In this document: in pieces, positions 54,864-63,958 of the stretch | Layout: each line of letters starts with the position of its first letter | How positions within the stretch are numbered: the first letter of the stretch is position 1 | Assembly (NCBI RefSeq): GCF_004912165.1 | Contig: NZ_STGV01000001.1 | Coordinates: 806,001 to 870,000 of the forward strand | From: Peteryoungia ipomoeae | GTDB lineage: Bacteria > Pseudomonadota > Alphaproteobacteria > Rhizobiales > Rhizobiaceae | Direction: 5' to 3' | Length of the DNA: 64,000 bases | The notes under the pieces: generated by a model | What the model saw: only the letters and a program-made list of their open reading frames with translations | Database searches by the model: none | Told to the model about the DNA's origin: nothing | Position numbers and translations under genes: made by a program

Positions 54864-56033
54864 TCAGAACGAGATCTTGTAGGAGGCCGTCAGAGCATAG
54901 GCCCAGTCTGCATCGGCAGTTGCGTTATAAAGGGCTTCATCCCCAACCGATTGGCTGCCGGCAGTCAGGTAGCTGACGCCACCACCTGCACGAAGCTCGC
55001 CTGGACCAAGCTTGGCAGACACACCGGCACCCAAGGTCCACGTATCCGTGTAAATATCTGCGCCTGAGTCAACACCCTTGTCCCAAGTCAGATTGACCGT
55101 TCCGGAAATCTTCTCATTGAAGGAATGCCCTACGCCCGCCTGGATCGTCCAACCGTCTTTCCAATTATAGACGTCACGACGATCTAAGACCGAACCACCA
55201 AGCACTGGCACACCGATTGGAACATCAATCGAATATTCAAGAGCGTCCATCACACTCCAGTCCGTCCACTTGATAGAGCCGTAGACAAGCCAGCCTGGCG
55301 CCACACCGCTTTGCGCACTAAGTTTGATCGACTGCGGCAGGGTTCCGCTGCCACGGGCGTCCGATAGGCCGAGAGCAGGGTTTAGTTCCGTCCAGTCGAA
55401 CGAGCCTTTATTTGTTGTGTGATCGATCTTCGAACGATACATCAACTGAAAACGCATAGCGTATTCAGGGATCGCATACGCGGCCCCAAGTCGATACCCG
55501 TAGGCCGACGTATCTTCGAGCGACAGTGTACCATTTGCGCCTGTGTTAAGAATTTCGCTAACCGCAGTGTAATCGAAATCCTGCATAAAGACGCCGCCTA
55601 ACAAATAGGCCTTACCGGCGCCTGCATCCATGTTTACCGCGCAAGTGGCACCATATTCGTTGGTGATGAAGTCCTTGTGGGAGGACGCGCCAGCTGCCTG
55701 CGCTTGCGGCCCATAATCCGCATCCGCGCCAAAAGGCTGCGTGTAGGTAAACGCACAGGCGAAATTGTCCGTGACCTTCACCTTTGCAGCGAATGACGGA
55801 ATGGCATAATTCTGCGTAAAGTCGTCGTCGGTAGCAGCCACGCCGTTGATCGTGTCGTAGCCGCGCTGCGGCATGACGAAGGTGACCCCGCCGCGAGCAG
55901 CAACAGTACCGTCTTCAAACAGGATATCGGTGTCCGCCTCACCGCGGTTCCAGCCACCGGCCTGCGCGCTTCCCACGAAAGCACAAGCTGCGATCAAACC
56001 GAGCGCGGTGGTCTTTTTCAGGTTATTCGCCAT
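54864..56033 (-). CDS. Outer membrane protein, OmpP1/FadL family
   Basis: 389 residues. A Sec signal ends near AQA-GG (about 26), and the rest alternates polar and aromatic residues like a beta barrel with a typical C-terminal Phe (SYKISF). The family layout matches OmpP1/FadL/TodX, outer membrane channels for hydrophobic compounds such as long-chain fatty acids. GGGGAGAGAC precedes the ATG at 56033; a longer frame to 56096 is rejected. The exact ligand is unknown. Its base composition is a little lower in GC than neighbouring genes. Confidence 0.85.
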   Translation of the reverse strand: MANNLKKTTALGLIAACAFVGSAQAGGWNRGEADTDILFEDGTVAARGGVTFVMPQRGYDTINGVAATDDDFTQNYAIPSFAAKVKVTDNFACAFTYTQPFGADADYGPQAQAAGASSHKDFITNEYGATCAVNMDAGAGKAYLLGGVFMQDFDYTAVSEILNTGANGTLSLEDTSAYGYRLGAAYAIPEYAMRFQLMYRSKIDHTTNKGSFDWTELNPALGLSDARGSGTLPQSIKLSAQSGVAPGWLVYGSIKWTDWSVMDALEYSIDVPIGVPVLGGSVLDRRDVYNWKDGWTIQAGVGHSFNEKISGTVNLTWDKGVDSGADIYTDTWTLGAGVSAKLGPGELRAGGGVSYLTAGSQSVGDEALYNATADADWAYALTASYKISF

Positions 56034-56412
56034 GTCTCTCCCCAATTCCGGCAAAACTGTGATTTGGGATAGTAACCAAGTGCGACAGTTTGACAATCGG
56101 CGCCCGCTCGCGGCCAGTCGGCGTTTGAGCCCATTGATTTACGTAACCTGTTTTACCCGCAAGGATTTGAGAAGCGTCATCGCAACATTTTTCCAGTGAT
56201 GGACAAAATACGCACACTCAGTAGATGATTTTACCTCTACAGCTCAAAGCTGTGTCAAACGAACCACACCTGACGGCTTCTGTGATCCGACCTGAATTGC
56301 CCCATTGAAATCGGCAGTGACGTAAGGCGCACCCGCCATTTCTGGCGTCCGGGCGCCAGAATCGATGTGCAACGCAACAAAAAGCGCCTGGCTCCCTGCC
56401 CGACGCGCTAAA
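56034..56412. other. Intergenic region without identifiable gene
   Basis: 379 bp upstream of the FadL-type gene and downstream of valS. I see only short inverted repeats (for example GCCA/TGGC near 56335) and no coding frame with support. The promoter of the FadL-type gene should be here. Confidence 0.5.
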
Positions 56413-56441
56413 AAGCGCCGGACATGTCCTGCCCGGCGCTT
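56413..56441 (-). terminator. Terminator of valS
   Basis: AAGCGCCGG and CCGGCGCTT form a 9-bp stem with an 11-nt loop; TTTAG follows on the minus strand, about 30 bp after the valS stop. Confidence 0.88.
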
Positions 56442-56469
56442 AGAAATCCATTCCTTTTGAGGGGAACAA

Positions 56470-59400
56470 TTAAACCGCTTCGAGAACCCGCTGCAGAGCC
56501 GTCTGCAGGCTGGCCTTCTGCACGGTCAATTCTTCATGCCGCTCACGCTCGGCTGCCACCACATCCGGGTTGGCATTGGCGACAAATTTCTCGTTGCCAA
56601 GCTTGCCGGCGATGCGTGCCATTTCCTGGTCCACCTTGCCGATTGCCTTCTCCAGACGGGCCTTCTCCGCGCCGATATCGATCAGCGCACCCAGCGGCAG
56701 GCAGGCCGTCGCCTCTCCGATGACGATCTGGGCCGCGCCCTTCGGCGCCACATCGGCGACCGTGATCGTTTCCACTCGGGCAAGCCGCTTGATTGCCGCC
56801 TCGTGGCGAAGCAGGCGCTCCTGGGTGACGCCATTCGCGCCAACAACGACCAGCGGCGCTGTCGCCCCCGGCGGCACGTTCATTTCAGCGCGGGCAGAGC
56901 GGATCCCGGTGACGAGATCGATCAGCCAGTTGATATCGGCCGCCGAATTTTCGTCCGAGAACTCCGGGGCCGGCCAGTCGGCATGGCAGAGCAGCGTAGC
57001 ACGCGATGCGCCCTCACCGGCCGTATGTGCCCAAAGCTCTTCCGTCATGAAGGGCATGAAGGGATGCAAGAGCTTGTAGATCTGCTCCAGCACATAAGCG
57101 GCACAGGCCTGTGCCTCGGCCTTTGCCGCTTCGTCTTCGCCCATGAAGACCGGCTTTAGGAGTTCGAGATACCAGTCGCAGACCTGATTCCAGACAAAAC
57201 GGTAGAGGCTGCCAGCGGCATCATTGAAGCGATAGCTTTCGATCGCCTCGGTCACGTCCCGCTCTGTGCGGGCGAGTTCGGTCAGGATCCAGCGGTTGAT
57301 CGCAAGCGATGCCGTCTCCGGCAGGAACTTCGGATCGGCCTTCACGCCGTTCATCTCGGCAAAACGCGTGGCGTTCCACAGCTTGGTACCGAAGTTGCGG
57401 TAGCCGGCAATACGGGCTGGATCCAGCTTCACGTCGCGGCCCTGGGCTGCCATGATCGCCAGCGTGAAGCGCAGCGCATCCGCACCATATTCGTCGATCA
57501 GCTCGAGCGGGTCGATGACGTTGCCCTTGGACTTCGACATCTTCTGGCCGTTCTTGTCGCGAACCAACGCGTGAACATAAACCGTGTGGAAGGGCTCGAC
57601 GGCGTTGCCGTCCTCGTCCTTCATGAAGTGCAGGCCCATCATCATCATGCGGGCGACCCAGAAGAAGATGATGTCAAAGCCGGTAACCAGAACGTCTGTC
57701 TGGTAGTATTTCGCCAGTTCCGGTGTGTTGTCCGGCCAGCCCAGTGTCGAGAAAGGCCAGAGCGCGGACGAGAACCAGGTATCGAGCACGTCTTCGTCGC
57801 GGGTCAGAATTTCGCCGGGTGCAAAATTCTCCAGCTTCTCCTCGACCCAGGCTTTCCACGGGCCTTCATGCGCGATGTAGTGCTGGATTGCGGCGTGCAG
57901 CGCCTCTTCCTCGGTCTTTTCGACAAAAACCTGGCCGTCCGGGCCGTACCATGCGGGGATCTGATGGCCCCACCAGAGCTGGCGCGAAATGCACCAGGGC
58001 TCGATGTTCTCCATCCACTCGAAATAGGTCTTTTCCCAGTTCTTCGGGACGAAGTTGGTGCGGCCTTCACGAACCGAGGCAATGGCCGGTTCGGCCAGCG
58101 TCTTGGCGTCGGCGAACCACTGGTCGGTCAGCATCGGCTCGATGACGACGCCGGAGCGATCGCCGAAGGGCTGCATGATCTTCTTCGATTCGACGTAAGG
58201 CACATCATTGCCCTCGCCATCCTTGACCGTGACCGCGAGGCCTTCGGCATTGATTGCATCGACGATGCGCTTGCGGGCTTCGTAGCGGTCGAGACCGCGA
58301 TACTCGTCGGGAACGAGGTTGATTTCGTCGACTTCGGCCTCGTTCGGCAGATGACCGCTCTTGACGATCTCAAGCGCGCGGGCCGCATAGACCGCGTAGT
58401 CCTCGCCGTCGTCGCGCATTTTCGCCTGCGTATCCATCAGGCGATAGAGCGGAATCTTGTTCCGGCGGGCAACCTGATAGTCGTTGAAATCATGCGCGCC
58501 GGTGATCTTGACCGCGCCGGAGCCGAACTTCGGATCCGGATATTCATCCGTGACGATCGGGATCAGGCGGCGATGCTCCTTCGGGCCAACCGGGATTTCG
58601 CAGAGCTTTCCGACGATTGCGGTGTAACGCTCGTCCGAGGGGTGAACAGCAACTGCGCCGTCGCCGAGCATGGTCTCAGGTCGCGTGGTTGCGATCGAGA
58701 TGTAGTTTCGCTCTTCCTGGAAGGTGACATTGCCGTCTTCATCCTTCTCGACATAGGTATAGGTTTCCCCACCCGCGAGCGGATATTTGAAGTGCCACAT
58801 ATGGCCTTCAACTTCCTTATTCTCGACTTCAAGGTCGGAAATCGCCGTTTCGAACTTCGGATCCCAGTTGACCAGCCGCTTGCCGCGATAGATCAGGCCT
58901 TCCTTGTAGAGCGAAACGAAGACTTCGAGCACGGCCTTGGACAGGCCCTCGTCCATGGTGAAGCGCTCGCGCGACCAGTCGCAGGAGGCACCGAGGCGCT
59001 TCAACTGGTTGAAGATCAGGCCGCCCGATTCCTCCTTCCACTCCCAGACCTTATCGATGAAAGCCTCGCGGCCCATGTCGCGGCGGGTGACGTTCTGGCC
59101 GTTTTCGGCAAGCTTGCGCTCGACGACCATCTGGGTCGCAATGCCGGCATGGTCCATGCCCGGCTGCCACAGCACGTCCTTGCCGCGCATGCGCTCGAAG
59201 CGGACCATGATGTCCTGCAGCGTGTTGTTCAGCGCATGACCCATATGCAGCGAGCCGGTCACGTTCGGCGGCGGGATCACGATGGTGAAGGTGTCCTCGC
59301 CCGGCTTCGCGTTGGCGCCGGCGCGGAAGGCGTCCGCCTCCTCCCAGGCTTTCGCGATCTTCGGTTCGACGGCGGCTGAATCATAGGTCTTTTCGAGCAT
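56470..59400 (-). CDS. valS: Valyl-tRNA synthetase
   Basis: 976 residues. The HIGH-type motif is PPPNVTGSLHMGHALN, the KMSKS motif is KMSKSKGNV, and the editing domain lies between. The C-terminal coiled-coil arm (about 910-976, with EKARLEKAIGKVDQEMARIA) is present. It is slightly longer than the Escherichia coli enzyme. It follows the popZ gene by 114 bp, with a terminator in the gap. Confidence 0.97.
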   Translation of the reverse strand: MLEKTYDSAAVEPKIAKAWEEADAFRAGANAKPGEDTFTIVIPPPNVTGSLHMGHALNNTLQDIMVRFERMRGKDVLWQPGMDHAGIATQMVVERKLAENGQNVTRRDMGREAFIDKVWEWKEESGGLIFNQLKRLGASCDWSRERFTMDEGLSKAVLEVFVSLYKEGLIYRGKRLVNWDPKFETAISDLEVENKEVEGHMWHFKYPLAGGETYTYVEKDEDGNVTFQEERNYISIATTRPETMLGDGAVAVHPSDERYTAIVGKLCEIPVGPKEHRRLIPIVTDEYPDPKFGSGAVKITGAHDFNDYQVARRNKIPLYRLMDTQAKMRDDGEDYAVYAARALEIVKSGHLPNEAEVDEINLVPDEYRGLDRYEARKRIVDAINAEGLAVTVKDGEGNDVPYVESKKIMQPFGDRSGVVIEPMLTDQWFADAKTLAEPAIASVREGRTNFVPKNWEKTYFEWMENIEPWCISRQLWWGHQIPAWYGPDGQVFVEKTEEEALHAAIQHYIAHEGPWKAWVEEKLENFAPGEILTRDEDVLDTWFSSALWPFSTLGWPDNTPELAKYYQTDVLVTGFDIIFFWVARMMMMGLHFMKDEDGNAVEPFHTVYVHALVRDKNGQKMSKSKGNVIDPLELIDEYGADALRFTLAIMAAQGRDVKLDPARIAGYRNFGTKLWNATRFAEMNGVKADPKFLPETASLAINRWILTELARTERDVTEAIESYRFNDAAGSLYRFVWNQVCDWYLELLKPVFMGEDEAAKAEAQACAAYVLEQIYKLLHPFMPFMTEELWAHTAGEGASRATLLCHADWPAPEFSDENSAADINWLIDLVTGIRSARAEMNVPPGATAPLVVVGANGVTQERLLRHEAAIKRLARVETITVADVAPKGAAQIVIGEATACLPLGALIDIGAEKARLEKAIGKVDQEMARIAGKLGNEKFVANANPDVVAAERERHEELTVQKASLQTALQRVLEAV

Positions 59401-59471
59401 TTTCCGACCGGATTTTCGAGTTCTGGATGTGGTTTTGTAAATAGGACTGGCAAAACCAAGTCAATAAAAAA

Positions 59472-59491
59472 GGCCGCTCTCGCGAGCGGCC
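59472..59491 (-). terminator. Terminator of the PopZ-like gene
   Basis: GGCCGCTC and GAGCGGCC form an 8-bp stem around a TCGC tetraloop; TTTTTTATT follows on the minus strand. Confidence 0.93.
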
Positions 59492-59514
59492 CTCGATGCA
59501 AATGGGGATGAGGA

Positions 59515-60567
59515 TCAGCGCCGCGGGCCGCGGGCGACGCGTTCGATTTCCTCCCGCACCAGGCGCTCCACAAGCGTCGGCAAGTTGTCGTCGAGCCATT
59601 CCTTCAGCATCGGACGCAGCATTTCCTCGGCCATTTCATCCAGCGAACGACGCTGCTGGCCATCGATGGCAGCGGCGAGATCCGAGAAGGAGCGGTTGAC
59701 CTGCTCGACAGTCGTCATGGAAACCAGCGCATTACCGCCGGTCTCCTCTTCGGCGCTGCCGTCCTCATCGGCCGACAGACCCCACGGGGCAGATGCCTCG
59801 AAGGACAAGGGCTCAGAGCGAGAGGAAAGGCTCGCGGCGGGGTTATCAAGCGACAAAGGCACACCCTTTTCTTGTTTCACTTCAACGGAGGCCATCCGCC
59901 CGAGCGGCGAGCTGCGATCCTCCTGGCTTGGAGCGATCGGCTCAGCTGCAGCGGGAGCCTTCGTCATCATGGGGTCGAGGTGTGGCCGAAGTTCGGCATT
60001 GCCGAAATTTGCCATGCGCGGCGCCTCAACAACTGGCGCCTGTGCCTGAGGAACCGGAGCCTGAGGGGCTCGCAGGGGAACACGAGAGGTCGCAGCGGGG
60101 CCCTGCTGCACGGCGCGCTCGGCGGCTGAGCGCACGCGCGCGGCCAGATCTGCAAGCGACACGGTTTTCTGCGGCTCGGCCTGCTGCGGCTCAATCCGCG
60201 GCGCCTCGACCCGAGGCGCCTCTGCTCTAGGCAGTTCGATCCTGACCGTCTGCTGGACCGGTACAGCCGGCGCTACATGCTGGGGCTGATGGATCGGCTG
60301 GCTTGCAGGCGCACGCTCGGGCTCTACAAGCCGCTCGGCGGCCAGGCTGCGCTCGACTTTCGGGCTGGGGGCGGGATCGTTTGCAGCCGACAGAAGCTGC
60401 TCACGCGCGATGCTCGCTTCCATCTCGTTCTGGAACTCGGCTGTGAACGCATCCACCTCGTCGGCCTGTTCCGCCGCTGTGGCCGGATCATTGCTCTCGA
60501 TGATTCGACGGATCGATGCCAGAATCTCTTCCATCGACGGTTCACGCACTACGCTTGGCTGAGCCAT
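59515..60567 (-). CDS. popZ: DUF2497 polar organizing protein, PopZ family
   Basis: 350 residues with the PopZ layout. The N-terminal helix EPSMEEILASIRRIIES (about 8-24) is conserved, a long Pro/Ala/Gln/Glu-rich linker (about 60-280) follows, and the C-terminal helices LDEMAEEMLRPMLKEWLDD and LVERLVREEIERVARG are the oligomerisation domain. PopZ forms polar hubs that anchor the chromosome centromere and signalling proteins in Caulobacter and marks growth poles in Agrobacterium. The start at 60567 is chosen at MAQPSVV. It lies between valS and the pcm-like gene. Confidence 0.88.
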   Translation of the reverse strand: MAQPSVVREPSMEEILASIRRIIESNDPATAAEQADEVDAFTAEFQNEMEASIAREQLLSAANDPAPSPKVERSLAAERLVEPERAPASQPIHQPQHVAPAVPVQQTVRIELPRAEAPRVEAPRIEPQQAEPQKTVSLADLAARVRSAAERAVQQGPAATSRVPLRAPQAPVPQAQAPVVEAPRMANFGNAELRPHLDPMMTKAPAAAEPIAPSQEDRSSPLGRMASVEVKQEKGVPLSLDNPAASLSSRSEPLSFEASAPWGLSADEDGSAEEETGGNALVSMTTVEQVNRSFSDLAAAIDGQQRRSLDEMAEEMLRPMLKEWLDDNLPTLVERLVREEIERVARGPRR

Positions 60568-60709
60568 ACTTGTCCCCGCTGTCTTCAAGGTGTCCGGCCC
60601 ACGACCGGGCAGCACCGATTCGTTTCACCGTAGGATACGCCGCTCAGGAAAAAAATCACGCAAAGGCCACAGTCGCGACAGATGCACAGTTTTGTATATC
60701 ACAAATGCA

Positions 60710-60734
60710 TGAGGCCCGCTTGTGACGGGCCTCA
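60710..60734 (-). terminator. Hairpin after the pcm-like gene
   Basis: TGAGGCCCG and CGGGCCTCA form a 9-bp stem with a 7-nt loop about 25 bp after the stop. The following bases on the minus strand are TGCATTTG, so the T-run is poor. Confidence 0.55.
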
Positions 60735-60760
60735 CTGGGGACAATTGCCGCTAAATCGGA

Positions 60761-61432
60761 TCAGAAAACGAATTCAGCCGCTTTGCGGAATCCGGGCAAA
60801 GGCATGACGGCCGCGTTGAAATAGTCTGTGTATGACGTCTCGCCCGTATTCTTGACATACAGCCGCGCGCGGGCCGCATTGCCGTAGCCGGTAACCGCGA
60901 CAAGACGACCGCCATCACGCAACTGCTCCAGCAGCGCCGGCGACATCTGCTCCACGGCACCGTTGACGAAAATGACATCATAGGGGGCTTCGCCGGGATA
61001 GCCGGCTTCCAGATCGCCCGTCACCACCGCCACATTGTCATAGCCAAGGCTCGACAGCGTCTCGGTTGCCTTGGCCGCCAGGGCCTCATCACATTCCAGG
61101 GCCACGACCGAACCTGCGACCAGCGACAGAAGCGCTGCCGCGTAGCCGGAACCACAGCCCACTTCGAGCACGACGTCGTCGCGATCGATTGCTGCCAGCT
61201 GCATCAGCTTGGCAAGCGGAGACGGCTCCATGACATAACGAGCAGGGCTCGAAACGGTCGCCGGGGCGACCAGCAGGTCCTCGTCGATATAGGCAAGCGG
61301 GCGCAACTCGGGAGCGACAAATGCCTCCCGCGGAACCGAGAGGAAGGCGTTGAGCACGGAATGGGAGGTCACATCCGTTGTGCGGATCTGGTTCTCCACC
61401 ATCTTGATGCGTGCGGCTGCGTAATCGATCAT
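60761..61432 (-). CDS. Protein-L-isoaspartate O-methyltransferase family protein
   Basis: 223 residues. Methyltransferase motif I is LEVGCGSGYAAALLS, and VENQIRTTDV plus SPARYVMEPSPLAKLMQL are the family blocks found in the rhizobial copy that lies next to tolC. It differs clearly from the Pcm paralogue at 37454-38107. Substrate unproven; repair of isoaspartate is inferred. In several rhizobia tolC lies directly after it; here it is followed by the hairpin and popZ. The ATG at 61432 has GACAGGAC before it. Confidence 0.85.
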   Translation of the reverse strand: MIDYAAARIKMVENQIRTTDVTSHSVLNAFLSVPREAFVAPELRPLAYIDEDLLVAPATVSSPARYVMEPSPLAKLMQLAAIDRDDVVLEVGCGSGYAAALLSLVAGSVVALECDEALAAKATETLSSLGYDNVAVVTGDLEAGYPGEAPYDVIFVNGAVEQMSPALLEQLRDGGRLVAVTGYGNAARARLYVKNTGETSYTDYFNAAVMPLPGFRKAAEFVF

Positions 61433-61727
61433 GTCCTGTCGCCCCATGTGGCCGGTCGTATTTGACCCCGTGTCTTAATTGCAGCGCGCCCGGCTTTCAA
61501 GTCGCCGCATTGTTGGAAAACGCTTTATGCGCCGCAGATTGCGGCCAAGCTCCGACAAGACCGCGTCAACGCTCAGATCCGCGCGCGGCCGCTCTCACCG
61601 CATCGTGACCTCTCCTTACGGCAATCCATAACGCACCTTTACGTAACGTTAAGCGCGCATAAGCAGCATTTGTGAAAATCAGTGGCCGTTGAGTTGTATT
61701 TCCATGGGGAGAATAAACTTGGAAACC

Positions 61728-62520
61728 ATGCCGATTCGTGTCGTCTTCACCGCCCGTGACAGCGCTACCCGGGCAGCCTTTGCGCAAGCCATCCACCCGC
61801 TCAGGATCGCGCGATGGAGCTGCCTGACGCCCGAGCAGCTGTCGGATCTGCTGCTCAAAAAAAACGTCATGCGTCATCATTGACCAGTCAGAGGCGACCT
61901 CTCACACCTCGGAATGGAACTGGATCCTGGAAGAGTGCGGACGACAGAAAATCTCCTCCATCGCCGCGATATCGGAGCCTGTGCTGCAACGGGCCCATAT
62001 CTTCAGACTGGGGTTTGAAGACTACATTTGCCGACCCTTTCTGAGAGAAGAAGTCGCCACCCGCCTGCTCGGACTGATGGCCAGACGCTCATCAGGTGAC
62101 GTGGCACCAACCCCGCCAAGCCCCGCCTCGCCGGCCGTTCCATCACACCAACACCTGGGACGCTACGAAAGCCTGGTCGCTGCGACCTGCACGTTTTTGC
62201 AGCTCGATCTTTCCGCCCACCACAACCTCGATGAGCTTGCCCGGCAGGTCGGCACCAACAGGAACACGCTCGCCAAGGCCTTCAGGCAGGTGCTCGAGGC
62301 CGGCGTTCACGAGTGGTTCCGCGAAACCCGCCTGAACCATGCGGCCGCTCTTCTCACCGAGACAGACCGACCGATCCAACAGATCGGCTTCGATGTCGGC
62401 TTCGACAATGCGGCGAATTTCTCGACGGCCTTTCGTCTTCATCATGGCCATTCGCCCCGCGAATATCGCGAATTGGTGCGGAATCAAAAACTGACAGTGA
62501 CTGTTTCAAAAGACGGGTAG
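61728..62520 (+). pseudogene. AraC-type regulator with degenerate receiver-like N-terminus, frameshifted
   Basis: Read continuously, residues 1-45 lie in one frame and everything after lies one base later; the break is in a run of eight A (61857-61864). With one A removed, the frame is open to 62520 (about 264 residues). The N-terminal half resembles a receiver fold (CVIIDQSE with an Asp at the usual position, FEDYICRPF in place of KPF). The C-terminal half is a complete AraC HTH with NLDELARQVGTNRNTLAKAF and IGFDVGFDNAANFSTAF. As sequenced the first frame stops at TGA 61881-61883. It could be a pseudogene, a slippage-controlled gene or a sequencing error. Confidence 0.8.
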
Positions 62521-62802
62521 CACGTTGACGAATACAATCATTGCGAGATCTCAAACAGAATTACTCGCGTCTTAACAAGAAGGCATTCCGTAACAGACTG
62601 GCACATGCCCAGGCTCTGCGGCTGCCCGCGATTCCGCCGCGCCTTTCCCCTCAGAACTGGAAAGCTGCCGGCGGATAAGGACGGCGAGCAGCACCACCCC
62701 ACCCCCACCCGGCTGCTCGTCGTCCACCCCAACACAAAGATAGTCTAGGCAACCCAGGGAGGGCGATGTTGCGCGCCCTTTCGCTTGACGACGAGGCGTT
62801 TG

Positions 62803-63180
62803 ATGACAGAAGATCACACACGCGGACATCGGCTCCGCGAGGCAATGAAATCTCGGAATTTCAGCAAGACCTTGGCGCTGGCCACCGAACTCAATGTGTC
62901 GGTGGCGGCAATTTCCCGCTGGCAGAATGGCGGACATGTTTCGCTGCAAAGCGCCTGCGACATCGCGCAACACCTCGACATCTCACTCGACTGGCTGCTG
63001 ATGGGCCGCGGTCACATCGATTGGCACCGGGAGGACAGACTGTCCGATGAAGAGCTTGGGCTGATCCTGCGCTATCGCGCGCTGCCCCACAGCCAGCGCT
63101 CGGTGGTGGGCGCGCTGACGGAGCAGCTTTCAAGCATTCAAGCGCAGCGCAACTCAGAAAAAACAATCAACCTCAGGTAA
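62803..63180 (+). CDS. XRE/HTH regulator, phage-repressor-like
   Basis: 125 residues. An N-terminal helix-turn-helix (about 10-60, with LATELNVSVAAISRWQNGG) is followed by a short C-terminal part. The family is XRE, close to Cro/C1-type repressors. GAGG lies 7 nt before the ATG at 62803; the upstream in-frame ATG at 62785 has none. No phage genes are visible, so it may regulate a nearby gene or be a leftover. Confidence 0.82.
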   Translation: MTEDHTRGHRLREAMKSRNFSKTLALATELNVSVAAISRWQNGGHVSLQSACDIAQHLDISLDWLLMGRGHIDWHREDRLSDEELGLILRYRALPHSQRSVVGALTEQLSSIQAQRNSEKTINLR

Positions 63181-63289
63181 ACAATCCAGAGTTGCGACCA
63201 TGCAACCAGGCAGGCACACTACAGCTCATGAGGAAGAAGCCGGGCCCTCATCAGAGTAACAATCGGCTGATGACAGCGAGGATATGACG

Positions 63290-63958
63290 ATGTCTACAAC
63301 ACTCACAATCAATGTCAGAAACTATCAGGACGTCACGCAGGATTTCTATATTTTCCAGGAGCCTGCGATCTATTCGGGCGGCTCGAAGGTATACAGCAAT
63401 TCCTTGTATACCGAGCAGCTCGGAAACTACGACAAATACGGGGCCATCCTGACCTTCGAGGTCAACCTGCAGTTCTATGCCGGCATTCAGCAGGCGAACA
63501 CACCACCTGCAATCGGCCAGACATCGGGCTTTGAATCGGCCTGGCGCGCGGTCAATCTCACGCCCGCCTCCGGCAGCGCCGTGGACAACAGTGCCGAAGC
63601 CTCGATCGATCCGATCGGCATGCTTGCCACCACGTCGGATCCGAACGCCCAACCCGGATCGTTCCGGATTGTCACGCCTGAATTCTTCCCGCCTGCCGTC
63701 AACATCGGCAGCGCCGTCGAAACCAGGAATGGCGGAATCGTGCTGTCGAACTTTATCACCGCCAAGCCGCTGAACTTCACCGATTGCCAGCCGATCATCA
63801 AATACTACGTGCAGACGGGCGGCTATCGGGGCGGCACGGTGATGAACTTCACCCAGTCGAGCATCAATGCCGGCCTCTGCGACTTCACCGGCGGCGTCTC
63901 GGCAATCGACGTTTCCCTGCAGCCAAACGGCAGGTGGGATGTGACGGCCGTCGGCTGA
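63290..63958 (+). CDS. Unrecognised 222-residue protein
   Basis: I do not recognise this protein. It lacks a signal peptide and membrane helices; it is rich in Asn, Thr, Ser, Gly, Tyr and Phe and has a beta-strand-like pattern throughout (for example TLTINVRNYQDVTQDFYIFQ, VMNFTQSSINAG). Such composition suits a beta-sandwich or lectin-like fold. It has only two Cys, near the C-terminus. GAGG lies 8 nt before the ATG at 63290; an ATG at 63284 is too close to that site. It lies 109 bp after the XRE gene in the same direction. Confidence 0.72.
   Translation: MSTTLTINVRNYQDVTQDFYIFQEPAIYSGGSKVYSNSLYTEQLGNYDKYGAILTFEVNLQFYAGIQQANTPPAIGQTSGFESAWRAVNLTPASGSAVDNSAEASIDPIGMLATTSDPNAQPGSFRIVTPEFFPPAVNIGSAVETRNGGIVLSNFITAKPLNFTDCQPIIKYYVQTGGYRGGTVMNFTQSSINAGLCDFTGGVSAIDVSLQPNGRWDVTAVG

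Noticed and set aside
57571-59379. 602-codon open frame opposite valS
   Set aside because: It mirrors the codon structure of valS on the other strand, as GC-rich genes often do, and has no family features.
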